From positions 1 through 64,000 of the forward strand of contig JADJBL010000020.1 of NCBI GenBank assembly GCA_016703765.1: a stretch of DNA of 64,000 nt, read 5' to 3'. Shown here piece after piece: positions 18,929 to 27,591 of this stretch (the stretch's first letter is position 1; each line of letters opens with the position of its first letter). Origin of the DNA: Saprospirales bacterium. GTDB lineage: Bacteria > Bacteroidota > Bacteroidia > Chitinophagales > Saprospiraceae. Below the pieces are notes generated by a model. The model searched no databases, was not told the DNA's origin, and was given only the letters and a program-made list of their open reading frames with translations. The position numbers and the translations under genes are program-made.

Positions 18929-19900
18929 CAATTCTTCGTTGATGGTTTTTTCCTTCTTGATGGCATCCTCGAAAGGCGTAAAGGCGATCTTGTTGTTCAG
19001 GAGGCCGACCATGACATTCCGCTGGCCCTTGAGCAGGCCTTCCACCGCGCCGTAGCCGAGCCTGCTGGCCAGCACGCGGTCGTAGCAACTGGGAGATCCG
19101 CCCCGCTGCAGGTGCCCTATGATCGTCACTTTGATGTCGTACATCTCGAGTTGGGGCCTCACGAGGTCTGCGATCTGGGACGCATTCCCGTATTTGTTGC
19201 CCTCGGCGACGATGACCAGGGAGAAGAGCTTCTGCCGTTTTGCGTCCATCCGGAGATTTTCCACCAAATCATCCAGGGAGGTATCCTGTTCGGGGATCAG
19301 CACGCTGCCGGCGCCGCTCCCGATGGCCGTGTTCAGGGCGATAAAGCCGGAGTGCCGCCCCATGACCTCGATAAAAAACAGCCGGTTGTGCGAGTCGGCC
19401 GTGTCGCGGATGCGATCGACGGCTTCCACCGCCGTATTGACGGCCGTATCGAAACCGATCGTATGGTCGGTGCCGTAGAGGTCGTTGTCGATGGTTCCGG
19501 GAACGCCGATGAAGGGAATGTCGAATTCTTTCGAAAAAATGCTGGCGCCGGTGAAGGTGCCGTTCCCTCCGATGGCCACGCAGGCGTCGATATCGAAGGC
19601 CAGCAGGGTTTCGTAGGCGGATTGGCGGCCCTCCGGGGTCATGAAGCGCATGCTACGGGCGGTTTTGAGAAAGGTGCCGCCCCGGTGGATGATATTGGCC
19701 ACATCCCTTCTTTCCAGTCGCTCGACTTTGGTGTCTATCATGCCTTCATATCCGGCATGGATGCCGAACACGTGGAGGTCGTGGTAGGTGGCTGTGCGCA
19801 CGACGGCCCGGATGGCCGCGTTCATGCCGGGGGCGTCGCCGCCGGAGGTGAATACCGCGATCCGTTTGATTTCTTTGGGAACAGATTTTTTGTTTGTCAT
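18899..19900 (-). CDS. pfkA: 6-phosphofructokinase
   Basis: PfkA phosphorylates fructose 6-phosphate, the committed step of glycolysis. The 333 residues show the N-terminal ATP site (FTSGGDAPGMNAAIRAVVR), the catalytic GVPGTIDNDLYGTD, the substrate loop EVMGRHSGFIAL, and the effector/sugar region GHLQRGGSPSCYDRVLASRLG. The loop that normally reads GGDG reads IGGNGTFTGA here, so Asn replaces the usual Mg-binding Asp near residue 112. The next residue is Gly, which is the ATP-type and not the pyrophosphate-type pattern. It lies 33 bases downstream of the kinase gene and is likely co-transcribed with it. Confidence 0.93.
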   Translation of the reverse strand: MTNKKSVPKEIKRIAVFTSGGDAPGMNAAIRAVVRTATYHDLHVFGIHAGYEGMIDTKVERLERRDVANIIHRGGTFLKTARSMRFMTPEGRQSAYETLLAFDIDACVAIGGNGTFTGASIFSKEFDIPFIGVPGTIDNDLYGTDHTIGFDTAVNTAVEAVDRIRDTADSHNRLFFIEVMGRHSGFIALNTAIGSGAGSVLIPEQDTSLDDLVENLRMDAKRQKLFSLVIVAEGNKYGNASQIADLVRPQLEMYDIKVTIIGHLQRGGSPSCYDRVLASRLGYGAVEGLLKGQRNVMVGLLNNKIAFTPFEDAIKKEKTINEELLTLAEVLAM

Positions 19901-19933
19901 AATATTAAAAAGGAGATAAATGCCTGGCGCTGA

Positions 19934-20791
19934 TCAGGAAGAGGTCCCGATATCGGCCAGATGAAAAACAACCAGTTCCCCGATAGGTTTAGGGATAATC
20001 TTGCCGATATGCAGGCCCCGTTCGAGGCAGCACTCGGAAAGCTGGTCGCGAAAATGGTAGGCGAGGGAGCCTACGAAATGAACGGGCAGTTCCGCGTGGC
20101 CGGCGTATTTGCAGACCTGGCGGTCGAGGAATTTGCCAAAGGAGCGTTTAACCAAATCCTGGATATAGGGATGGGAAATCCGTTCGGAGATCCAGGGGGC
20201 GAAGGAAGCGAGAAAGAGGTTGGCTTTGCCGCTCCCGTAAATCTTGTCCAGAATGTCCGTTTTTCCGCCGGGGAAATGTTCCCGCATATCGAGAGCCAGA
20301 TCCTCCGGTAGTTCGCGGTAAAAATAGGCGCGGATGATCATTTTCCCCAAATGGGTGCCGCTTCCTTCATCGCCGAGCAGATAGCCCAGGTTGGTGACAT
20401 TGTCGACGACCTCACGGCCATCATACAGGCAGGAGTTGGAGCCCGTGCCCAGAATGCAGGCAATCCCCGGGTTATTGCCGCAGGTGCTGCGCGCTGCGCC
20501 CAGGAGATCGTGTTCCACCAGGATGTGAGCCTGGGGGAAGAAAGGTTGTACCGCGCGGACAATGACGTTGGAGCGTTTTTCATCCCAGCATCCGGCGCCG
20601 TAGAAGAAGACTTTGTCAACGGAGTCCAGCAGGTCGATGCCGGCAAAACGGCTTTTCAGTTCGCCGGAGATCATGGATTCGTCGTGAAGTACCGGATTAA
20701 AACCGGCGGTGCTCAACTCCCGGCGTGCGCCGTCCGATCCGATGAAAACCCAGTCTGTCTTGGTGGAACCGCTATCTGCTACGAGGATCAT
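19934..20791 (-). CDS. N-acetylglucosamine kinase-like BadF/BadG family ATPase
   Basis: The protein belongs to the BadF/BadG/BcrA/BcrD ATPase family, which includes N-acetylglucosamine kinases. Its phosphate-1 loop is MILVADSGSTKTDWV and the phosphate-2 region is GIACILGTGSNSCLYDG, followed by GYLLGDEGSGTHLGK, typical of amino-sugar kinases. I start at 20791, not at the upstream 20809 ATG, because that codon overlaps the candidate -7 box at 20807-20814. With pfkA 33 bases downstream, the pair suggests feeding a recycled (amino)sugar into glycolysis. The sugar specificity is inference. Confidence 0.8.
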   Translation of the reverse strand: MILVADSGSTKTDWVFIGSDGARRELSTAGFNPVLHDESMISGELKSRFAGIDLLDSVDKVFFYGAGCWDEKRSNVIVRAVQPFFPQAHILVEHDLLGAARSTCGNNPGIACILGTGSNSCLYDGREVVDNVTNLGYLLGDEGSGTHLGKMIIRAYFYRELPEDLALDMREHFPGGKTDILDKIYGSGKANLFLASFAPWISERISHPYIQDLVKRSFGKFLDRQVCKYAGHAELPVHFVGSLAYHFRDQLSECCLERGLHIGKIIPKPIGELVVFHLADIGTSS

Positions 20792-20806
20792 AGGATGAAT
20801 TTGCCC

Positions 20807-20814
20807 CAAAGGTA
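20807..20814 (-). promoter_or_regulatory. Candidate -7 box for the kinase-pfkA operon
   Basis: Minus strand TACCTTTG matches TAnnTTTG exactly. It would start transcription a few bases before the ATG at 20791, giving a very short leader. No clear -33 element is seen. Confidence 0.4.
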
Positions 20815-20883
20815 GTGTAACGACTACACTAAGCGAATGAGAAATGGGGTTTAAATTTTTGAAACAAAAAAGTTTAAAAAAAA

Positions 20884-20914
20884 TTTGACAGATAAAACAA
20901 AATGTTTAATTTTG
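20884..20914 (+). promoter_or_regulatory. Bacteroidota-type promoter for the glucosaminidase gene
   Basis: TTTG at 20884-20887 and TAATTTTG at 20907-20914 are 19 bases apart, close to the TTTG/TAnnTTTG consensus and spacing. The start codon is 31 bases downstream. This is the best promoter in the window. Confidence 0.65.
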
Positions 20915-20945
20915 AATCACCATCGATCATTTAAAACAAAATCAC

Positions 20946-21704
20946 ATGGCACGTTATTACTCTACTTACGGCACCATGGCTGCTACGGCGCCCGCTCCCA
21001 AAAAGGGAATCATCGAATGGATCGGAAAATACTGGTTCCAGATTTTCCTTGTTTTACTTTGTTTGCATGTGTTCCTTCAAAAGGACATCAGCATTCGGGT
21101 AAACATGAGATCGCTTGGCAGCGCCCTGGAGTCGGGGATGGAGGGTAAAGCGTTGCCTGCATCTCTCTATTCGGCCGCTTCCGCTTCTACTTTTTCCCTG
21201 ATGGATCCCGGCGCTGGAAAAGGGGCTTCGGGCGCTTCCGCCTTTTATTACCTGCTCAATCCAAAAGCCGCCAAAAAAGATGAAATTCCGCGGGATATGC
21301 TGGAGCAGGAGCTCGACCGCTCCCGGAAGCTGGTGGAGCGATTTGCCCGCGTGGCGCTCACGGAGCGTTCCAAATTCCACATCCCCGCAGCGATCCTCCT
21401 GGCTCAGGCCATCCTCGCCAGCGAAAACGGGCAAAGTCCCCTGGTGAAGGACGGCAATAACTACTTTGCCCTTACGAAGGAGGGAGAATACCGGCGCTTT
21501 CAATCCGCTTGGGAAGGCTTCCGGGAACACAGCAAAGTGATGGGAGGGGAGGAATACAAAGCCCTTCAAAAAATCCCGCTTACCGATTACAAAGGCTGGG
21601 CAAAAGGCCTTCAGGAATCGGGCTTTTCCGCCGAACGCGACTACGCGAAGAATCTCGTAAGAATCGTGGAACTTCTGGACCTGGATCAGTTCGATAAGGT
21701 GTAA
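20946..21704 (+). CDS. Glucosaminidase domain protein (FlgJ/GH73-like), membrane-anchored
   Basis: A 252-residue protein with one transmembrane segment near residues 29-46 (WFQIFLVLLCLHVFLQ), so it is a type II anchored protein facing the periplasm. The C-terminal part (about 125-250) is a glucosaminidase domain: IPAAILLAQAILASENGQSPL with the catalytic Glu in SENG, then NNYFALT, YRRFQSAWEGFREHSKVM, and the end WAKGLQESGFSAERDYAKNLVRIVE. These enzymes cut the glycan backbone of peptidoglycan. The linker between is Ser/Ala/Gly-rich. It stands alone, with a good promoter upstream. Confidence 0.85.
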   Translation: MARYYSTYGTMAATAPAPKKGIIEWIGKYWFQIFLVLLCLHVFLQKDISIRVNMRSLGSALESGMEGKALPASLYSAASASTFSLMDPGAGKGASGASAFYYLLNPKAAKKDEIPRDMLEQELDRSRKLVERFARVALTERSKFHIPAAILLAQAILASENGQSPLVKDGNNYFALTKEGEYRRFQSAWEGFREHSKVMGGEEYKALQKIPLTDYKGWAKGLQESGFSAERDYAKNLVRIVELLDLDQFDKV

Positions 21705-21962
21705 AAAAAAGCTACCCCGTGCTTATTGCAACGGGGTAGAACCACACACTTTGAGAACACCCAATATTTTTTATGCCTTAAAGGCGAATAGTCTGCTTTG
21801 TTTTTTACTTACGGTCATTTGACGCGATATCGACTTTCAGGATACAGTGCCGATAATTAATCATTTTAACAAGACAAACATTTTTTTGTTTAAGATTGTG
21901 ATTTTCAACCGGTTAAAAAAATCCTAATTCCCTGTTAAATATTTTAACTTTTCCCCATGAGA

Positions 21963-21995
21963 GGGCGCCGTGGTAAAGAGCGGACGCCCTTTTTT
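21963..21995 (+). terminator. Terminator-like hairpin upstream of dnaG
   Basis: GGGCGCCG pairs with CGGaCGCCC (one bulged A) and is followed at once by six T. On the plus strand this is a good intrinsic terminator. It ends just before the dnaG -7 box, so it may insulate dnaG from upstream transcription. Confidence 0.55.
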
Positions 21996-22007
21996 ACATT
22001 ATTTAGG

Positions 22008-22015
22008 TACCTTTG
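22008..22015 (+). promoter_or_regulatory. Candidate -7 box for dnaG
   Basis: TACCTTTG, an exact TAnnTTTG match, lies 24 bases before the GTG start at 22039. It lies inside any longer reading frame, which argues against upstream starts. Confidence 0.45.
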
Positions 22016-22038
22016 CCACGAAGAGGCAAAGAAACATA

Positions 22039-23976
22039 GTGATAACCGAACGTTCCAAACAGGATATTCTCGAAGCCGCCAAGATCGAAGAAGTGGTGGG
22101 CGAATTTGTGGCCCTCAAACGCAGGGGCTCCAACATGGTGGGCCTGTGTCCCTTCCACCCGGAAAAAACACCCTCCTTTGCCGTTTCCCCATCCAAAAAC
22201 CTGTTTAAATGCTTTGGCTGCGGCAAGGCGGGCGATTCGGTGACCTTCCTCATGGAACACGAGCACCTCTCCTTTCCGGAGGCCCTGCGCTATCTGGCCG
22301 GCAAATTCGGCGTGGAGATCGAGGAAAAAGAATGGTCGCCGGAGGAATTGGAAATCCGCCAGCTCAATGAGAGCCTCTACCTGGTCAACGATTTTGCCCT
22401 GAATTACTTTCAGGAACAGCTGTTTGAGACCGACCGGGGCAAAAGCGTCGGGATGTCCTATTTTAAGCAGCGCGGTTTCCGGGAAGACCTGATCCGCAAA
22501 TTCGGACTGGGCTTTGCCCCCGATACCACCGACGGACTCACCCGGGAGGCTTCCCAAAAGGGATATTCTCTGGAACATTTGCAACAATTGGGATTGACGA
22601 GCGAACACGGCCGCGATTTTTTCCGCAACCGCGTCATGTTCACCATCCACAACCAATCGGGCAAAGCCGTCGGGTTTGCCGGACGCATCCTCAGCCAGGA
22701 CAAGAACAGCCCCAAATACATCAACTCTCCCGAGTCGGATATCTACCACAAGAGCAAAGTGCTCTATGGGATGTTCTTCGCCCAAAGGCCCATCAGGAAA
22801 GAAGATGAGTGCATTCTCGTGGAAGGTTACACAGACGTGTTGTCCCTCCATCAGGGTGGGGTGGAGAACGTAGTGGCCTCCTCCGGCACCTCCCTGACCG
22901 TCGAGCAGATCCGGCTGATCAAGCGCTTTACCCCCAACCTGAAAGTGGTGTACGACGGCGACGCGGCCGGCCGGAAAGCGGCACTCAGGGGTTCAGACCT
23001 CGCCCTGGAGCAGGATCTCAATGTCCGGGTGGTACTCCTTCCCGACGGCGAAGACCCCGATTCCTACTTGCGGAATGTAGGCCCTGAGGCCTTTACCGGG
23101 TACCTGAAAGAAAACGCTCAGGATTTTATCCTTTTCAAAACCAGCTCTCTGCTCGAAGAAGCGGGGCACGACCCCATACGCCGGACCTCCGTGGCGAAAG
23201 ATGTGCTGAGCAGCGTGGCCAGGATACCCGATGCCCTGAAACGGGCCATGTATGTAAAGGAATGCGCCCGGCTGCTGGATATGGAGGAAGCCTCCCTGCA
23301 CAGCGAACTTAACAAACAGATCCGCTCCGGGCTTCAGAAAAAATTGAAAGACCAGCCGGGAGGAGGGAAGGGAACTGCGGTCTCCGATTTGCCCTTCGAA
23401 TCGGAGATCGAACGGCAGGAAAACCGCAGGCCCGAGGCACCAGAAGATGATTTTTGCGAGCTGGATATCGCCAGGGTGCTGATCACCTTTGGAGATCAGG
23501 TCTTCGACGAAGCGGACAAGGAGTCCATTGCCGGATTCGTGGTCCGGAATATCGAAGATGTGTTCGACAGCATCGAGCAGAACCTGTTTCGGAAAATCGT
23601 ACAGTTGACTATGGAGCGGGTGAAGGACAAGTTGCCGGTCAATCCCTTCTTTTTCATCCACCACGAGGACCAGGAGGTGCAAAAGCTGGCCGTCGACCTG
23701 TTGCAGTCCCCTTATGAGATCAGTCCGGGTTGGACCGATCGCTTTGAAGTGTATCCCAAATTGCCCGAGGAGAATTTCTTCGACGATGCGCTCAGCACCG
23801 TGTACAGGTTGAAATTCAAGGTGATCCGGAAGGTGATCCGGGAGAACCACGAGGAAATGAAAAACATTTCGAATCCGGAGGAGGTTTCCATTCGCTTAAA
23901 GATGCACATGGAATTGAAAGAAAAAGCCAGCTGGCTGGCCGAAAAACTGGGCACTGTGGTTCCACCCAAGTTCTGA
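22039..23976 (+). CDS. dnaG: DNA primase
   Basis: DnaG makes the RNA primers for replication. I start at the GTG at 22039, giving (M)ITERSKQDILEAAKIEEVVGEFVALKRRG, the normal family N-terminus; the frame is open further up but only past a terminator hairpin. The zinc finger CPFHPEKTPSF...CFGCGKAG is at about residues 38-64. The TOPRIM catalytic core holds EGYTDVLSLHQ, VASSGTSLT and VYDGDAAGRKAA. The C-terminal helicase-interaction region is divergent, as usual. Length is 645 residues. Confidence 0.95.
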   Translation: MITERSKQDILEAAKIEEVVGEFVALKRRGSNMVGLCPFHPEKTPSFAVSPSKNLFKCFGCGKAGDSVTFLMEHEHLSFPEALRYLAGKFGVEIEEKEWSPEELEIRQLNESLYLVNDFALNYFQEQLFETDRGKSVGMSYFKQRGFREDLIRKFGLGFAPDTTDGLTREASQKGYSLEHLQQLGLTSEHGRDFFRNRVMFTIHNQSGKAVGFAGRILSQDKNSPKYINSPESDIYHKSKVLYGMFFAQRPIRKEDECILVEGYTDVLSLHQGGVENVVASSGTSLTVEQIRLIKRFTPNLKVVYDGDAAGRKAALRGSDLALEQDLNVRVVLLPDGEDPDSYLRNVGPEAFTGYLKENAQDFILFKTSSLLEEAGHDPIRRTSVAKDVLSSVARIPDALKRAMYVKECARLLDMEEASLHSELNKQIRSGLQKKLKDQPGGGKGTAVSDLPFESEIERQENRRPEAPEDDFCELDIARVLITFGDQVFDEADKESIAGFVVRNIEDVFDSIEQNLFRKIVQLTMERVKDKLPVNPFFFIHHEDQEVQKLAVDLLQSPYEISPGWTDRFEVYPKLPEENFFDDALSTVYRLKFKVIRKVIRENHEEMKNISNPEEVSIRLKMHMELKEKASWLAEKLGTVVPPKF

Positions 23977-24082
23977 GGAACGACCTTTTTTGCCTTTTGT
24001 CTATAACTTGCCACCCTTAGACATAAAACCTGTCCCTTTTCTTCCGAAATTTGCCACCTTCACCGCGCAAAAAATCTCGCTT

Positions 24083-25405
24083 ATGAAATCCACCATACTA
24101 TTCGTTAACCTGTTATTGCTGCCTTTTTTGGCTTTTTCCCAGGGCAACCGGATCGAATACACCGAATACGATCTGCCCAACGGACTCCATGTCATTTTGC
24201 ACGAAGACCATTCCACGCCAATCGTTGCCGTTTCGGTGATGTACCACGTGGGTTCGAAAAATGAAAACCCCGAACGCACCGGTTTTGCACATTTTTTCGA
24301 GCACCTGCTGTTCGAAGGCTCCGAAAACATCAAACGCGGAGAATTCGACAACTACATCCAGAATGCAGGTGGTATGAACAACGCCAATACCACCTACGAC
24401 CGCACCTTTTACTACGAGGTCCTTCCCTCTAACCAGCTGGCCCTGGGGCTTTGGCTGGAATCCGAGCGGATGCTCCACGCCAAGGTGGAAGAGGTGGGCA
24501 TTGAAACCCAGCGCCAGGTGGTCAAGGAAGAACGCCGCCAGCGGGTCGATAATCAGCCCTACGGGTCCTTTATCGAGGAAAGCATGAAACGCGCCTATTC
24601 CGTGCATCCCTACCGCTGGTCGGTCATCGGGTCCATGGATCACCTCGATGCAGCGCAGGAGGAAGACTATAAAAAATTCTACGCCGACTTTTACGTTCCG
24701 AACAACGCCATCCTTTCCATTGCAGGAGATATAAATATTCCCCAAGCCAAGACCCTGATCGCGCAGTATTTCGGTTCGATCCCCAAAGGCACGGGCCCGA
24801 TATACCGACCCAGCGTGGTGGAACCCCTGCTCCCCGGAGAGGTTCGGGATACCATTTTCGACAATGTCCAATTGCCTGGTGTGATTCAGACCTACCGGAT
24901 ACCGGCACAGGGCACGCCGGATTTCTACGCAGTGAGCATGCTGTCTACCTTGCTGTCGCAGGGAGAGAGCTCCCGCCTGTACCGTTCGCTGGTGGACGAA
25001 CAGCAGAAGGCCTTGTTTATCACCAACTTCCCTTTCAACCTGGAAGATCCGGGCGTTTCCATGGTGTTAGGTATCCCCAACATGGGCGTCGATCCGGCTG
25101 AGTTTGAAGCGGCCATCGATGCGGAGATCCGGAAAGTACAGGACGCACTGATCTCGGAGGAGGAATTCCAGAAACTGCGCAACCAGCAGGAAAACGACTT
25201 TGTCACCGCCAATGCTACGGTTTCGGGTATTGCCCAGAGCCTGGCCAACTACCACATGTATTACGGAGATGCCAACCTGATCAACACGGAGCTCAAGCGC
25301 TACCTCGATGTGACGAGAGAGGATATCCAACGGGTTGCGAAGCAGTATTTTCATCCGGGCAACCGGGTGGTGCTTTATTACCTGCCGAAACCCGCCCAAC
25401 CTTGA
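24083..25405 (+). CDS. Secreted M16 family zinc peptidase, catalytic subunit
   Basis: M16 peptidases (pitrilysin family) cut peptides inside a two-part chamber. This one has the inverted zinc motif HFFEHLLFEGS near residue 73 (HxxEH), with the third-ligand region VVKEERRQRVDNQPYG downstream. The N-terminus MKSTILFVNLLLLPFLAFSQ is a signal peptide, so the start is placed at 24083; the open frame extends 31 codons upstream without meaning. The next gene is an M16 protein without the zinc motif, and M16 proteins commonly work as such active/inactive pairs. Location is probably periplasmic. Confidence 0.9.
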   Translation: MKSTILFVNLLLLPFLAFSQGNRIEYTEYDLPNGLHVILHEDHSTPIVAVSVMYHVGSKNENPERTGFAHFFEHLLFEGSENIKRGEFDNYIQNAGGMNNANTTYDRTFYYEVLPSNQLALGLWLESERMLHAKVEEVGIETQRQVVKEERRQRVDNQPYGSFIEESMKRAYSVHPYRWSVIGSMDHLDAAQEEDYKKFYADFYVPNNAILSIAGDINIPQAKTLIAQYFGSIPKGTGPIYRPSVVEPLLPGEVRDTIFDNVQLPGVIQTYRIPAQGTPDFYAVSMLSTLLSQGESSRLYRSLVDEQQKALFITNFPFNLEDPGVSMVLGIPNMGVDPAEFEAAIDAEIRKVQDALISEEEFQKLRNQQENDFVTANATVSGIAQSLANYHMYYGDANLINTELKRYLDVTREDIQRVAKQYFHPGNRVVLYYLPKPAQP

Positions 25406-25444
25406 TCCTCCAGTCATTATTAACTTTTAATGCACAAACTCATT

Positions 25445-27553
25445 ATGAAACAGATACTTATCATATCCCTTTTGCTTTCCACGGCCTTTCTGGCTTGTAC
25501 TCCAAAAACGGGGGAACAGCTCGGCAGCTCGGACCCCTTTCGCAAAGGCGCACCCGCGCCTGGGCCTGCGCCCAAGATCGAGTTAGGAGACTACGACCAG
25601 TTCCAGCTCGACAACGGACTGAAAGTAATCGTGGTGGAAAACCATAAATTGCCGCGGGTTTCCTTCCAGGTTTTCGTCGATGCGCCCGAGGTGGTCGAAG
25701 GCGAGCTGGCCGGATTTATTGAAACGGCCGGCGCCTTGCTCACCAAGGGGACAACGACCAGGACCAAATCCCAGATCGATGAGGCGGTGGATTATATGGG
25801 AGCCAGCCTTACCTCCTCCGGCTCCGGTCTCTTTGCCTCCTGCCTGAGCAAGCACTCGGACGGGTTGCTTTCGCTGATGTCCGACGTATTGCTACATCCC
25901 TCCTTTCCCCAGGACGAGTTTGATAAAATGAAAAAGCAGACGATTTCCGGGCTCGTCGCCGCCAAATCCAACCCCGACGCCATTGCCCAAAACGTGGGCA
26001 GCGTGCTGAATTTCGGAAAAAATCACCCATACGGAGTGATACAGACCGAAGCCTCCACCGAGAAGATCACCATCGACGTCTGCAAGGCCTATTACCAGAC
26101 CTATTTCCGGCCCAATATTTCCTACCTGATCGTAGTCGGCGATGTGAAGCCGGACGCGGCCAGGGAAATGGCAAAGAAGTATTTCGGTAATTGGGAATCC
26201 AGGGAGATACAGAAATTAACCCACCCGACCCCCAAAGCTCCGGATGAATCGAAAGTGGCTTTTGTCGACAAGGCAGGCGCCGTACAATCGGTTGTTCACG
26301 TCACCTATCCGGTCGATCTGAAGCCGGGCACTCCGGATGTAATTCCAGCCAGGGTGATGAACGTCGCGCTGGGAGGGTATTTCGGAAGCCGTCTGATGAG
26401 CAATCTCCGGGAGGACAAGGCTTTCACCTATGGGTCCACCTCCACCCTCAACAACGACCACCTGGCCGGATATTTCCTCGCCCAGGCCAGCGTCCGCAAC
26501 GAAGTGACGGACAGCGCGATGACCCAGATCCTGCTCGAACTGGACCGGCTTCGGAATGAAAAAGTCGAAGACGCAGAACTGACCATGGTCAAGAACTATA
26601 TGTCGGGAGGCTTTGCGCGTTCGCTCGAATCCCCGCAAACCGTGGCTACTTTTGCTTTGAATACCGTCCGCTTTAATCTCCCCGATGATTATTACGCCAC
26701 CTACCTGGAGCGCCTCGCGGCGGTTTCGGCTGACGATGTGTTGAACATGGCCAAGAAATACCTGCACCCCGACAAGGCCTGGTTGCTGGTCGTGGGCAGC
26801 AAATCTGCGGTTTCTGCGAAATTGACCCCCTTCGACAAAGGAGGGAAAGTTCAATTTTTCGACACCTACGGCAATGCGCTCCCGGATGAAGACAGCACGT
26901 TGCCTCAAGGCCTTAACGCAGCCCAGGTGTTTGAAGACTATGTGACCGCCATTGGCGGGAAAGATGAGCTGGCCAAGGTTAACTCCCTCAAAACCAGCAT
27001 GAGCTCCGATTCTCCGATGGGCAAATTCGAGATCATGGCCCTGCTGAAAAAACCGGGCAATTTCCTGATGACCCTCGGCGTGGGAGGCAATGTCATGCAA
27101 AAGATGGTCTACAACGGAGAAAAAGGCGCCATGGAACAAATGGGCCAGAAAATGCCCATGGACGCAGAAACCGCGACGAGTGTCAAGGAAGACGGGGTGC
27201 TTTTCGCGGAGCTCAGCTACCTGGAAAGGGGCTTTACCGCCAACCTGGTCGGAATTGAGACCATCGAAGGGAAAAAAGCCTACCAGATCGACCTGACATC
27301 TCCCTCGGGACGCAAGAAAACCCTCTATTACCTGACGGAAAACAGCTTGAAGGTCAGAGAGGTGGAAGTTCAGGGCGAAGGCGAGCAGGCTACTACGATC
27401 ACAACGGACTACGGCGATTACAAGAAGGTCAACGGGGTTTTGGTTCCCCATGAAATGACCCTTGCCGGGCTCCTGCCCATGCCCCTTAAATTTAAAATGG
27501 ATGTGGTGGAACTCAACGGAACGGTAGATGCCGCCCTGTTTCAATTGCCATAA
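25445..27553 (+). CDS. M16 family lipoprotein lacking the zinc motif
   Basis: The start at 25445 gives MKQILIISLLLSTAFLAC, a lipoprotein signal. The M16 fold is clear (LDNGLKVIVVENHKLPRVSFQVFV, GGYFGSRLMSNLREDKAFTYG with the Arg/Tyr substrate motif). At the position of HxxEH there is GFIETAGALL, so the catalytic residues are absent. After the M16 halves there is a C-terminal domain of about 200 residues (YVTAIGGKDELAKVNSLKT onward), beta-rich, that resembles the LolA-like outer-membrane-associated domains often fused to such proteins; that comparison is by eye. It follows the active subunit by 39 bases and is probably in one operon. Confidence 0.85.
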   Translation: MKQILIISLLLSTAFLACTPKTGEQLGSSDPFRKGAPAPGPAPKIELGDYDQFQLDNGLKVIVVENHKLPRVSFQVFVDAPEVVEGELAGFIETAGALLTKGTTTRTKSQIDEAVDYMGASLTSSGSGLFASCLSKHSDGLLSLMSDVLLHPSFPQDEFDKMKKQTISGLVAAKSNPDAIAQNVGSVLNFGKNHPYGVIQTEASTEKITIDVCKAYYQTYFRPNISYLIVVGDVKPDAAREMAKKYFGNWESREIQKLTHPTPKAPDESKVAFVDKAGAVQSVVHVTYPVDLKPGTPDVIPARVMNVALGGYFGSRLMSNLREDKAFTYGSTSTLNNDHLAGYFLAQASVRNEVTDSAMTQILLELDRLRNEKVEDAELTMVKNYMSGGFARSLESPQTVATFALNTVRFNLPDDYYATYLERLAAVSADDVLNMAKKYLHPDKAWLLVVGSKSAVSAKLTPFDKGGKVQFFDTYGNALPDEDSTLPQGLNAAQVFEDYVTAIGGKDELAKVNSLKTSMSSDSPMGKFEIMALLKKPGNFLMTLGVGGNVMQKMVYNGEKGAMEQMGQKMPMDAETATSVKEDGVLFAELSYLERGFTANLVGIETIEGKKAYQIDLTSPSGRKKTLYYLTENSLKVREVEVQGEGEQATTITTDYGDYKKVNGVLVPHEMTLAGLLPMPLKFKMDVVELNGTVDAALFQLP

Positions 27554-27559
27554 AAAGCG

Positions 27560-27567
27560 TAACTTTG
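27560..27567 (+). promoter_or_regulatory. Candidate -7 box for argS
   Basis: TAACTTTG, an exact TAnnTTTG match, lies 25 bases before the argS ATG. No good -33 partner is seen at the usual spacing. Confidence 0.35.
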
Positions 27568-27591
27568 CCGCCCATACAGCTATTTTTTTAG

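Larger units (their letters stand above)
21705..22038. other. 334-bp leader region upstream of dnaG
   Basis: It contains a hairpin CTACCCCGT/ACGGGGTAG (21712-21739). The run of A before this hairpin would make it a terminator only on the minus strand, where no gene needs one. Then follow AT-rich sequence, a terminator-like hairpin at 21963-21995 and a -7 box at 22008-22015. No gene is seen. Confidence 0.5.

Noticed and set aside
21712..21739. Hairpin after the glucosaminidase as its terminator
   Set aside because: The T run is on the wrong strand (A run before the stem on the plus strand). It would work only for minus-strand transcripts, and none is expected there.
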